A DNA stretch of 64,000 bases from JBKQHQ01 sp052148715. Its GTDB lineage: Bacteria > Pseudomonadota > Alphaproteobacteria > Rhizobiales > Xanthobacteraceae. Of the stretch, positions 1 through 8,603 are shown one piece after another. The stretch lies in the NCBI GenBank assembly GCA_052148715.1, contig JBKQHQ010000230.1:68007-132006 (forward strand), written 5' to 3'. Made by a program: the position numbers and the translations under genes. The notes below the pieces were generated by a model. The model searched no databases and was not told the DNA's origin. It was given only the letters and a program-made list of their open reading frames with translations. The first letter of the stretch is position 1, and every line of letters begins with the position of its first letter.

Positions 1-847
1 CGCGTACGTCAGCGCGCTCTTGCACGGCCGCTTCGTTGAGGTTGCGCTCGACGATCTCCTGCAGATCCTTCGGCAGCGAAGCCCAGGCGCGGCCGTTGGC
101 GAGCGTCCAGAATCCGTCCCACATATGGTTAGTGATTGATAGGTATTTTTGCACCTCATAGAATTTGTAGAGGTTGATCAGCGCGAGCGGGTTCTCTTGG
201 CCCTCGACGATCTTCGTCTGCAGCGCCGAATAGGCCTCGTTGATGTTGATGCTCGCAGGCGAAGCGCCAAATGCCTTGAACATCGAGGTCCATAGCGGGC
301 TCACCGGCACACGGATCTTAAAACCCTTGAGGTCGTCGGGCGAGTTGATCGGATGCGAGGAGCTCGTGATCTGGCGGTAGCCGTTGTCCCAGATCTTGGC
401 GAAGGCATAGAGGCCCGACTTCTCGACCGTTGCGCGAACAAAGCTGCCGAGTGCGCCGTCCATCGCGCTCCACACCTGATCATAATCCTTGAACGCAAAA
501 CCAATGCCGTTGATCGAGGCGAGCGGCACGAAGGTGGAGAGAATGAGCCCCGACAAATTGAACATCTGGATCGCACCGGTGCGCAGCTGCGAGAGCATGT
601 CGGTGTCGCCGCCGAGTTGGCTGTTGGGAAAAATCTGGATCTCCATGCGGCCACCCGATTGCTCGCGGATCTTGTCGACTGCGTCGCGTGCGCGCACGTT
701 CATCGGATGCGCGACGACGTTGTTGTTGGCATAGCGCCACGTAAACTCGGCTGCCTCGCCGCGCCGCGTGAGGATGCCGAAGGCGGCGACGCCGGTAGCG
801 GCGGCCGTGCTTGTGTGCAGGAAGGTGCGGCGGCTCATGCTGCTCAT
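1..847 (-). CDS. TRAP transporter solute-binding protein, DctP family (3' end outside window)
   Basis: Periplasmic receptor of a TRAP transporter, a family that delivers C4-dicarboxylates and other organic acids to a DctQM permease. The frame is open from the ATG at 847 to the window edge, about 282 codons, and lacks its stop. The N-terminus MSSMSRRTFLHT is a Tat-type signal (S-R-R-x-F-L) followed by a hydrophobic alanine-rich stretch. The body has family features: an early F-T-W-R-Y-A-N segment, the Q-I-F-P-N-S-Q-L-G-G-D motif, and a K-I-W-D-N-G-Y-R-Q segment. No permease gene is visible; it may lie to the left. The ligand cannot be read from the sequence. Confidence 0.85.
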   Translation of the reverse strand, partial: MSSMSRRTFLHTSTAAATGVAAFGILTRRGEAAEFTWRYANNNVVAHPMNVRARDAVDKIREQSGGRMEIQIFPNSQLGGDTDMLSQLRTGAIQMFNLSGLILSTFVPLASINGIGFAFKDYDQVWSAMDGALGSFVRATVEKSGLYAFAKIWDNGYRQITSSSHPINSPDDLKGFKIRVPVSPLWTSMFKAFGASPASININEAYSALQTKIVEGQENPLALINLYKFYEVQKYLSITNHMWDGFWTLANGRAWASLPKDLQEIVERNLNEAAVQERADVR

Positions 848-1166
848 GGACGTTTCGACCCTATGAATGGTTTGGCGTTGTTTTGTCTCGCGGCCCGCCA
901 GTGTGCTTGCTTCGGCGTGCTCCTGCAACCGGGTTCGCAATCTTCCTCGGCTCATACGCGGCGGCGCAAGCAATCCTCGCCGACGTCGATGGCAAGGCCC
1001 CGGCGCTCCAAGAGGTCGGCGCCAAGCCGTGATCGATCCGGATCGCCGCTCCGTCATGTCGGCGGCGAGCTCGATCAGAGCCCAGCGGACGCCGCATGGC
1101 TGCGCGGGCGACACCGCTAGGCTGTGGCGACTGAACGTTGGTCTGAGGTGAGGCGAGGCGGCGGGG
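848..1166. other. Intergenic stretch, no gene seen
   Basis: This 319-bp gap separates two minus-strand genes. It should hold the promoter of the TRAP receptor gene. Reading frames here look like GC-driven noise with arginine-rich translations. No RNA gene, clear palindrome or terminator was found. Confidence 0.5.
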
Positions 1167-2375
1167 CTATTCGACGGCGGCCAAGTGACGTTCGATCCAA
1201 GGCTCGACTATCAGCTCAAAGATCTTGCGATCCGGCCACTCGGCCGAGCGCCCCATGTGCCCGCCGGCCGGATTCACCCAGGCGTCCTTCGGCGAGCCGT
1301 TATGGAGCAGGATGTCGAGGTCGGCGATCGGCACCTGGGAGTCGTTGTCGCCGTTGACGAGCAGCATCGGCGCTGACGGCTTCTCAATGAGTCCCAGCTC
1401 CTTCAATGACATCCGCGGTCCATAGGCGAGGAATTCGTCGAGCGTCTTGACCCCGTAGACTGCGGCGCGAGCGGGGAACAGGTCGAACAGGTACTCGCGG
1501 GTGCCGAGGGCTTTCGTCTGCCAGTCCGGCTGGAAATACGAGTGAATGGGTCCGCCCTGGACCACTACACCCTTAAGCCGATCGCGCTCGAGAATGCCGA
1601 GCTTAGCCGACCAATAGCCGCTCCAGCTGCCTCCCTGCACGACAATGCGCCTGGCGTCGACCTCGGGGCGCGCCGCCAGGTAGTCGAGCGAGCGCGAAAA
1701 CATGCGCTCGGCGCCAACGTCGATTTTGATCGGCGCCTGTCCGGTACCGGGCATGTCGAGGGAAAATACGCCGACGCCATGGGTTAGGAAGGCTTGGCCG
1801 CGCTCGACGTTATCTTCCTTGCGGCTGTCGAGGGCGCTGATGGTCAGCACCAACGGGGCCGGGCGAATGCCCTTGGGGAGCTGCAGGTAGCCAACAATTT
1901 CCTTGCCTTCAAAGGGAATGCGCACCAACTCCAGCGGCGGGTCGAGATACCTCGCATAGTCCGCGAACGCCTCAAGCGCCAGCGCATAGGCGCGCTCCTT
2001 CCCGGGAGAATTGGTCACTGGCCACCGGGCAAACGAATAGTACCGCCACGCATTCAGGTAATCGGCCTGGGCCTCCTTGCGGTGACCGGTCGCCCCCTCG
2101 GCCTTGGCCCGGGCGGCATAACGTTCGGCGATCGATCCCCAGGCGGCGGCCCATTCGTCGGGGTCGAGGCTGTGGATCCGACCGAGGGCCTCGCGCACGT
2201 CGTCCGGCTTGAGGCCGACGACCGGATAGGCGTTACGGTCGGCGCGAGATTGCGTCTCCGCCTTCAGTTCATCGACCGTCCGGGTCGGCGCGATTTGGCC
2301 CAGCGCCGGGGCTTGTCCGAGCAGCGCCCCCAGGGCGGCCGCCACGAGGAGACGGGACGGGCGATACTCCCGCAT
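1167..2375 (-). CDS. Exported alpha/beta hydrolase, FrsA/DHPH-like
   Basis: A 402-residue hydrolase with an N-terminal signal peptide (h-region around residues 9-22, likely cleavage after A-L-G-Q at 24-27). Residues about 30-145 form a helical cap. The core follows with nucleophile region Q-G-G-S-W-S-G-Y, Ser250 being the likely nucleophile, acid Asp345 in G-D-N-D-S-Q-V-P, and His373 in G-G-H-M-G. Length and layout resemble FrsA and 2,6-dihydroxypseudooxynicotine hydrolase, which cleave esters or C-C bonds; export would be unusual for the latter. The substrate is not readable. It runs in the same direction as the amidohydrolase and TTT receptor genes, so a shared catabolic role is possible. 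Confidence 0.75.
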   Translation of the reverse strand: MREYRPSRLLVAAALGALLGQAPALGQIAPTRTVDELKAETQSRADRNAYPVVGLKPDDVREALGRIHSLDPDEWAAAWGSIAERYAARAKAEGATGHRKEAQADYLNAWRYYSFARWPVTNSPGKERAYALALEAFADYARYLDPPLELVRIPFEGKEIVGYLQLPKGIRPAPLVLTISALDSRKEDNVERGQAFLTHGVGVFSLDMPGTGQAPIKIDVGAERMFSRSLDYLAARPEVDARRIVVQGGSWSGYWSAKLGILERDRLKGVVVQGGPIHSYFQPDWQTKALGTREYLFDLFPARAAVYGVKTLDEFLAYGPRMSLKELGLIEKPSAPMLLVNGDNDSQVPIADLDILLHNGSPKDAWVNPAGGHMGRSAEWPDRKIFELIVEPWIERHLAAVE

Positions 2376-2671
2376 GGCAATCTTCCACCGCTAATATTTG
2401 GCCATTCATCGATATCCAGGAAATTCATTATGCAACGAGCGGCCACGGCGATCAATTGCGACATGCAGCTGAAGCCTCAGCACCGGTCGGGTGCCGCGGC
2501 GTCACACCAACCGCGATAGTCAAACTCCGATCAGCGCGCAGCGCCCTTTGGCTCACGTGCATTACTCATCGCCACCACAGCGCGATCCGTTGGCGCGGTT
2601 TACGAGACTGCTACCAACTGGCCGCTGAGTGCCGTTGGTTGTTCTCCGTTGATGGGCAGCGGTACGGCGGA

Positions 2672-3523
2672 TCAATCAGCGAGGCTCGGATAGAGCACCT
2701 GCGCGGTCTCGCCGAAGATCCAGTCGCGCTCGGACGCGCTCGCGAACGAAAACGCCGCCTGCGCTTTCTTCAAAATGCCGGATAGCGGACCGGCGGTCGC
2801 TGGGAAGTTCGAGCCCCAGGCGATGCGCGATGCCCCGAACGCCTTTAGCACCGCGCCGAAGAACGTCTCCGGCGTAGCCTCCCCCCACTCCTTTGGCGAG
2901 ACGTTGACTGGCGTCACTTTCAGGAAGGCCTGATCGTAGCGAGCAAGGTCGAAGAACTCCTTGTCGGCCGCGAAGGGCGGACCGTCGACGAGTTCCGGTC
3001 GTGCCAGGTGGTCGAGGATGATGCGCACCTTGGGAAAGCGCTCCATCAGGCCGCGCAGCTGCGGAAATCCTTGCCGCGTCATCTGCATGCAGACCGGAAT
3101 GCCAGCCTCGCCGGCGTATTCCCAGGCCGGGAACGAGCGCGGGTCGTCGAACCAGGTCGCTTGCCCCGGCATGGTGCTGCCGGTTGTGAACAGACGCATG
3201 CCGGAAAAGCCGCGGCCGATCCAGTAGCGCATCTGGTCGACCGCGTCGGGCGCGAGTACGTCGACCGAAAACACGCCGGTGAATCGCTTGGGATAGGCGG
3301 CGATCGCCTCGGCCACGTACGAGTTGTCGTGGCCGTAGGCGGTCGAGGCCTGCACGATCGCAGACTTGTTCACGTTGGCCGCATCCATTTCGCGGATCAT
3401 CTGCTCGTAGGAGGTGGGCCGCTCGCGCGACCAGGTGCTTTGGGTGCCGCCGAGAGGCGCCGGCGGAAAACGCGCCGTGTCGGTGGAGATGACGTGCGGA
3501 TGGATGTCGATGATCGATGCCAT
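2672..3523 (-). CDS. Amidohydrolase family 2 metal-dependent hydrolase
   Basis: A 283-residue TIM-barrel hydrolase of the type that opens lactones or decarboxylates aromatic or dicarboxylic acids. Seen: the metal motif D-I-H-P-H at residues 6-10, L-D-H-L at 170-173, and the C-terminal W-G-S-N-F-P at 236-241. The last motif usually carries Asp (W-G-S-D) as a metal ligand; here it is Asn239, as in some members of this family. A G-G-A-A-G-type Shine-Dalgarno lies upstream of the ATG at 3523. No signal peptide is seen, so it is cytoplasmic. The TTT receptor gene lies about 230 bp away, upstream in transcription, and may import its substrate. Confidence 0.8.
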   Translation of the reverse strand: MASIIDIHPHVISTDTARFPPAPLGGTQSTWSRERPTSYEQMIREMDAANVNKSAIVQASTAYGHDNSYVAEAIAAYPKRFTGVFSVDVLAPDAVDQMRYWIGRGFSGMRLFTTGSTMPGQATWFDDPRSFPAWEYAGEAGIPVCMQMTRQGFPQLRGLMERFPKVRIILDHLARPELVDGPPFAADKEFFDLARYDQAFLKVTPVNVSPKEWGEATPETFFGAVLKAFGASRIAWGSNFPATAGPLSGILKKAQAAFSFASASERDWIFGETAQVLYPSLAD

Positions 3524-3756
3524 GGGATGTTGCTTCCGGACGTTTGGCGCTTTTCGGGGGGATCGACGCTCTTGATGCGAACCTCACCCGACTTCAAGGC
3601 ACGCGTGCGGCCGTGGTCTTCGATCGCAACGCTCAGCCGCGGTTTTTCCGCGATGTCATGCTCCGTCTTGCGACGGTCCCGACCAGCCTCCCGTCACGCA
3701 TCGCGCAAGTCTTATCCCTGCACTCGCGTCATGCCGACCGCGATCGATCGTTTGTC

Positions 3757-4764
3757 CTACAGCTTGGGAATTCCCGCCTTCTCGATGACGTTGCGCCACT
3801 TGGCGATGTCTCGCACCATGCGGTCACGCATTTCCTCCGGTGTGGTGCCTCGCGCATCCATGCCGAGACGGCGCGATTTCTCCTGCACATCCGGCGCGGC
3901 GAGAGCGCGGTTGATTTCGATGTTCAGCACTTTCACCACGTCGGCCGGCGTGCCGAAGCGCGCCGCGAGTCCGTTCCAGCCGGTCACGACGTATTGGGGG
4001 AAACCGCTCTCCTGCGCAGTCGGAACGTCCTTGAGCAGCGGATCACGAGTCTCTCCAGTCGTGGCGATGATCCGCAGTTTGTCACTGCTGCCCTCAAACC
4101 CGGCATAGTAGTCAAACCCGACGTCGACGTCCCTCCGCAGCAGCGCCGTGACGAGGTCTGGCGTCGTGCGGTAGGGAACGATGGTGAAATCGGCGGCGGC
4201 GATCTGCCGGAACAGATGGGCGGAGAGATTCTGCGTGCTGCCCGGGTTGATGGCTCCAAGATTGAGCTTGCCGGGACTCTCCCGCGCGGCCGCAACGACG
4301 TCCTTGAGCGAGTGATAGGGAGAGTCACCGGACACGGCGACCAACACGGGAAATGATGCAGCGACCGAGATTGGCGTGAAGTCTCTGCGCACGTCATAGG
4401 GCAGCTTGTTGAACAGGGTCGCAGCAATCGCCTGGCCGTTCCCCATTTCGGCCAGTGTGTAGCCGTCGGCAGGTCCATCCAGCACGCTTTTCATGGCGAT
4501 CATGCCGCCGGCGCCGGGGCGATTCTCGATCACGAATTGCTGCTTGACGTTCTCGCTGAGCTTTTGCGCGACGATCCGCACGGTGAGATCACCGATGCCG
4601 CCTGCCCCGTAGGCAACGGAGATGCGTACCGGCCTAGTCGGGTAGTCCGTCGCTGATTGCGCCTGGCCGTAGGCGGCCAAGACGAGCTCGACGATGACAA
4701 TGGCCATGATGGCGCCGCCCGCGCGACACCGGTTGAAATTCCTGTCGCGTGATCTGCCGTGCAT
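3757..4764 (-). CDS. TTT-family solute-binding protein (Bug receptor)
   Basis: Periplasmic receptor of the tripartite tricarboxylate transporter class. The ATG at 4764 is chosen because A-A-A-G-G lies six bases upstream; the TTG two codons earlier is less likely. That gives 335 residues: an N-terminal hydrophobic signal, then the family start Y-P-T-R-P-V-R-I-S-V-A-Y-G-A-G-G, the E-N-R-P-G-A-G-G motif, and the late D-V-P-T-A-Q-E-S-G-F-P motif. TctA/TctB membrane subunits are absent here, as is common for Bug receptors, which often sit alone next to catabolic genes. Ligand unknown, probably a carboxylate. Confidence 0.85.
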   Translation of the reverse strand: MHGRSRDRNFNRCRAGGAIMAIVIVELVLAAYGQAQSATDYPTRPVRISVAYGAGGIGDLTVRIVAQKLSENVKQQFVIENRPGAGGMIAMKSVLDGPADGYTLAEMGNGQAIAATLFNKLPYDVRRDFTPISVAASFPVLVAVSGDSPYHSLKDVVAAARESPGKLNLGAINPGSTQNLSAHLFRQIAAADFTIVPYRTTPDLVTALLRRDVDVGFDYYAGFEGSSDKLRIIATTGETRDPLLKDVPTAQESGFPQYVVTGWNGLAARFGTPADVVKVLNIEINRALAAPDVQEKSRRLGMDARGTTPEEMRDRMVRDIAKWRNVIEKAGIPKL

Positions 4765-4869
4765 CGTCAACCTTTACAACGCGGGGTGCACAGCGAGCCC
4801 AACGCACCACGTCACAGCTTTACTGACGAGTTAGCCCGCCAACCGCAGGAAACGCCACCCCAATAATGA

Positions 4870-6954
4870 CTATCTCGGCAGAATTGCTGGAGATGACCAC
4901 GGTTGGCCCGGCATGGCGTGCCAGTAGGTTACATTATAGGGGGACTGAATTGCAACGACGTCTGCTTCCCCGTTCGATCGAACCGCGATTGCCGGCGCAG
5001 AAACGACATTCGAGTTTGCGATCGCGACTGAATACCAGGGGCTACTCGACCGAATTTGCCAATAGTAGAACAGCGAGCCCCCAAACCCGTTGGCGACAAC
5101 GTCGATTTCTCCCGTTGATCGAACGGCCAGCGAGGGCGGGCTGTTGACCGTTTTCGTGCCGGAAATAGGGTCTGCAGACCACGATGAACCGGGTGTGGCG
5201 CGATAACCGGTCAGCCCCGCATTCAGGTTCACGGCGACAACGTAGGCCTCGCCATTCGAGCGGACGCCAATGGCGGGACCTTGAGACAAGGTGCCGCCGG
5301 GCACGATTGTGGTTGGCCCGTGCCACGGACTTCCCGGAGTAGCGAAGAAGTACAACAGGTCGTTATTTGGTGACAGGGTGACAACGTCAGCCTCACCGTT
5401 CGACCTTACTACGATGCTGTTATTGGTGAGCCCCGGCGTCGTTTTGGAACCGGCGATGGTGGAAGAGTTAAATTTAGCGGCACCAGCGAATTGAAAGTAA
5501 TACATCACTTCGCCGTTGGGGCCGGCGGTCACGATGTCAACTTCATCGTTTGCACGAACGGCGATTGCGGCACTCCGCGTCGGGGGCGAACCGGGAATGG
5601 TCATCGTTCCGGGGCCATCTATCTGCTCCATGCTCCAGGACGAGCCAGGAGTCGCGTGATAATAGATGAGGTTGTTATTGGCATCTCGATCGACGACAAG
5701 CGCTTCGCCAGTGGAGCGCACCGCTATGGACGGACAGGACCAAGCAGACGTCGCTCCTGGGCCCGCGATACGGTCGTGATACCAAGCGTAACCGGGCATC
5801 GCATGCCAGTAGTCGATCGCGCCGACATCCGGCGATCCAACAGGCGGCTTTGCAATCACATTGGCTTCGCCGGTTGCCCGAACGGTAACGGCCACACACC
5901 CCCGAGTTGGTGCCGTTGCAGGCGAAGGCGTCGCTTCGAATATCCCCACCGCCGGTTGCGCGGGTGGCGGCGGGGCAGCCGGTCGAACGGGGCTGACCGC
6001 AGCCTGCTTCTTTTTCAGCTCATCCAACCGCTCGCGCGCGAGCACCGCATAGAAATCGTCCCCAAAGCGTTTAACGAATTCTTCCAGCACGTTAATGCTG
6101 GTGGTGTTCTGGACCATGACCCAGGCCCGCTCCGCCTCGCTCGGGCCCGGCGGCGTTGCGGGAGGGGCGGCGCCGGGCACGATAATTTGCGCTTGGCCGC
6201 GGAAATAGAATTCGCCGATAAGCGACACTGAGAGCTCGGGAAGCTGGGCGTGCTTCGATGTCTCGTACACTTCAGCGCTGATCCGGCGGAAAACTGTGCC
6301 GATCTCGTCCGGCGCGTCGATGTACTTCAGGAACGCCGACGTATAGGGGCTGTTGTGGTCGGTCCCATCGGCCGCGGTGCGGCCCGCTTGCGTTGCATAG
6401 GCCACGATCATGCCCTGCGGCGCATCAATTCGAGCGAGCCCGCGTTCGAGCGACGCGCCGCGGCTCGAGCCGATCGAACGCTTCAAATCCTCCGCCAACG
6501 GGTTGTCGCGGCACGAATCGAGCACCAGGATTCGCACACTTCTAGCGTTCTGCAGATCGGCCGCGATTTCATCGACCCGTGTCAAACGACGTAGGTCGGA
6601 GTCGTCGGTAAGCTTGGCGTCGATCGGCAAGAGATAGTTGACGCCTCCGAATTGGAGGGCGTGGCCGCTGTAATAGAACATGGCGACATCGGCATCGCGC
6701 ACGGCGCGGGCGAAGCGGATCACGGTGTCCTGCATGCCCAGCTGGTCGAGATCGAGCCCGACAATCACTTCAAAGCCATTGCGCTTGAGGGCGCCGGCCA
6801 CATCGTTGGCGTCATTCCTCGGGTTGGCCAGTGCGGGCGCGCTTCGATAGGCCGCGTTTCCGATGACGAGCGCGACGCGCTTTTCGGCGTGGCTAGGCAA
6901 TGAGGCGACACTGACCAACAGCACCGCCAGCGCGAACACCGCAAAAACGCGCAT
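4870..6954 (-). CDS. Exported caspase-family protein with C-terminal seven-repeat propeller
   Basis: A 694-residue protein starting at ATG 6954 (G-G-A-G-G-G seven bases upstream). Residues 1-23 are a Sec signal ending S-H-A. Residues 24-255 are a peptidase C14 (caspase) domain with both catalytic residues: His98 in Y-Y-S-G-H-A and Cys148 in L-D-S-C-R-D-N-P. Residues 277-316 carry a helical motif (A-W-V-M-V-Q-N-T-T-S ... L-A-R-E-R-L-D-E-L-K-K) shared with the two other caspases in this window. A proline-rich linker follows. Residues 351-694 hold seven repeats of about 48 residues, each with a core like A-I-A-V-R-S-N-G-E-A-D-V-V and usually a later A-T-P-G-S-S-W, which suggests a seven-bladed lectin-like propeller. 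Probably periplasmic or surface; role unknown. Confidence 0.85.
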   Translation of the reverse strand: MRVFAVFALAVLLVSVASLPSHAEKRVALVIGNAAYRSAPALANPRNDANDVAGALKRNGFEVIVGLDLDQLGMQDTVIRFARAVRDADVAMFYYSGHALQFGGVNYLLPIDAKLTDDSDLRRLTRVDEIAADLQNARSVRILVLDSCRDNPLAEDLKRSIGSSRGASLERGLARIDAPQGMIVAYATQAGRTAADGTDHNSPYTSAFLKYIDAPDEIGTVFRRISAEVYETSKHAQLPELSVSLIGEFYFRGQAQIIVPGAAPPATPPGPSEAERAWVMVQNTTSINVLEEFVKRFGDDFYAVLARERLDELKKKQAAVSPVRPAAPPPPAQPAVGIFEATPSPATAPTRGCVAVTVRATGEANVIAKPPVGSPDVGAIDYWHAMPGYAWYHDRIAGPGATSAWSCPSIAVRSTGEALVVDRDANNNLIYYHATPGSSWSMEQIDGPGTMTIPGSPPTRSAAIAVRANDEVDIVTAGPNGEVMYYFQFAGAAKFNSSTIAGSKTTPGLTNNSIVVRSNGEADVVTLSPNNDLLYFFATPGSPWHGPTTIVPGGTLSQGPAIGVRSNGEAYVVAVNLNAGLTGYRATPGSSWSADPISGTKTVNSPPSLAVRSTGEIDVVANGFGGSLFYYWQIRSSSPWYSVAIANSNVVSAPAIAVRSNGEADVVAIQSPYNVTYWHAMPGQPWSSPAILPR

Positions 6955-7266
6955 GGATGGCCCTCCCGCGTATTCGAAGGTCATAACGGTGCCACAACCA
7001 AAGGGGACCCGAAAGACCTTCCGCCATCAAATGGATTGGAAGCCTTGCCGTTACCTGGCTCTACCGCGGACCCGCTGCCGCTCGATACCGCTGCTCGACC
7101 TCGACCGCCGGAAGCAAAACAAGCGGATCGGCCTGAGGCGCTTCCAGCAAACCCGCGCGATCGGCGAGCGGCATCACTTCCGCCTTGTCAATCTAATAGG
7201 CAGCCCGCAGCACTCCGTACACTTCGATACCCGCGCCGGCGCTGCTCCCGCGGTCGGCTGGCGTCG

Positions 7267-8505
7267 TCAGGCTCGCGGAATCGGGAACACCGGCTTCGCC
7301 GATGCGAATGCGGCCGGAAAAATCACCTGAATGTCGTTGCCGAGCACCTGGGTGTTGACCGGCGCGGCGCCCTGGTTCTGCCCGTTGACGAACTTGGTCG
7401 GGCCATACGGCATGACATGGCCGGTGAAGGTCGAGCTCTCGAGCGCGGCGATGATTTTTCCGCGGTCGGCGCTCGCGGCGCGTTCGATCGCGTCGGCCAG
7501 CAGCAGGACGCACGAGTAGTTCATGAAAACCTCGTAGGTATAGAATTGGTTCGCATCCTCCACCTTCTTTTTCAGCGCCAGCGCCTTCGGATTCTTCGGA
7601 TCGAACCAGTGATTGCAATCCATGATGTATTGCGCCGCCTCGGGGAATTCCTTGACGAACTTGTAGGACGAGGCCGCGCCGCCGAGCACCGAATAGATTC
7701 CCTTCGGCTGCAGACGCTGCTGCTGCATCGTGCGCGCGAGCAAAACGTATTCGTTGTAGTAGTTTGCCGGAATGACGAGATCCGGGTTCTGCGCCTTGAT
7801 CTTGAGCGCGACGTTGTTGAAGTCGCGCGTCGGGGTCGGATGCGCAATGGTTTCAAGGATCTCGAAGCCGCGCTCGGGGAGCTGTGCATTCAGGAGCTTG
7901 GCCAGCCCGGAGCCGAATGCCGAGTCTTCATGCACGATCATCACCGTCTTCGCCGGCTTGCCGGCCTGGTCGTTGAGGGTGACGAGATTGTCGAGCGCCG
8001 TCTTGGCGATCACGCCGAAGCCGGGCCCGAACCGAAAGGTGTTCTTGAGGCCGCGCGTGACGATGGCGTCGGTAACGCCCACGTCCACGATATAGGGCAG
8101 GTCGTAACGCGCGGCGGTCTGGCTTGCCGCAAGGCAGATCGAGCTGGCGTAGCCGCCGACGATGGCGGCGACCTCCGCCGCGTTCATCTTCTCGACCTCG
8201 GCGTTGGCGCCGTCCGGGGTCGATTGCGCATCGCCCAGCGTCGCTTCGATCTTGGCGCCGCCCAGTGCCCTGATCCCCCCGGCCGCATTGAGCTCCTCGA
8301 TCGCGAGCAACGCGCCGATCCGTCCCTGCTGGCCGGAATACGAAAGCGCCCCGGAGACCGGATGCAGCACGCCGAGCTTCACCGCCGCGCCTTGCGCACG
8401 CAGCACGGCTGGTGCCTGCAGAAGTCCGGTCGCCGTCGCGGCGGCGCCCAGCGCCGTGGTCTGCAGAAAACGGCGGCGGCTTACGGAAGCGCAGTGGCGA
8501 GGCAT
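7267..8505 (-). CDS. LIV-type ABC solute-binding protein with Tat signal
   Basis: A 412-residue periplasmic receptor of the LivJ/peripla_BP_6 family. The N-terminus S-R-R-R-F-L-Q-T-T-A-L-G is a Tat motif. The mature part opens with V-K-L-G-V-L-H-P-V-S-G-A-L and has the usual V-G-G-Y-A-S-S loop and V-H-E-D-S-A-F-G motif. G-G-A-G-G-G lies six bases before the ATG at 8505. There is no permease or ATPase nearby, so it must share a transporter or act as a sensor. It is divergent from leuC, 98 bp apart, which suggests its ligand may be a branched hydroxy- or keto-acid handled by the dehydratase; that is inference. Confidence 0.85.
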   Translation of the reverse strand: MPRHCASVSRRRFLQTTALGAAATATGLLQAPAVLRAQGAAVKLGVLHPVSGALSYSGQQGRIGALLAIEELNAAGGIRALGGAKIEATLGDAQSTPDGANAEVEKMNAAEVAAIVGGYASSICLAASQTAARYDLPYIVDVGVTDAIVTRGLKNTFRFGPGFGVIAKTALDNLVTLNDQAGKPAKTVMIVHEDSAFGSGLAKLLNAQLPERGFEILETIAHPTPTRDFNNVALKIKAQNPDLVIPANYYNEYVLLARTMQQQRLQPKGIYSVLGGAASSYKFVKEFPEAAQYIMDCNHWFDPKNPKALALKKKVEDANQFYTYEVFMNYSCVLLLADAIERAASADRGKIIAALESSTFTGHVMPYGPTKFVNGQNQGAAPVNTQVLGNDIQVIFPAAFASAKPVFPIPRA

Positions 8506-8542
8506 TCGGACCCTCCTTGTTCGCCGGCGTCCTAGAGTAACA

Positions 8543-8571
8543 TTGGTCGGTGGGGCCTTCTATATTATTCT
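8543..8571 (+). promoter_or_regulatory. Weak sigma70-like promoter candidate for leuC
   Basis: TTGGTC at 8543-8548 and TATTCT at 8566-8571 are 17 bp apart in the divergent region. The -35 matches consensus at only three of six positions. The local A/T-rich patch stands out from the GC-rich surroundings. Confidence 0.25.
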
Positions 8572-8603
8572 ATTCCGGCATCACGCGGCGGCGTTACCTG
8601 GAC

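Noticed and set aside
7036..8535. Plus-strand frame opposite the Tat-type LIV receptor
   Set aside because: No family resemblance; the receptor on the minus strand is complete with signal and ribosome site.
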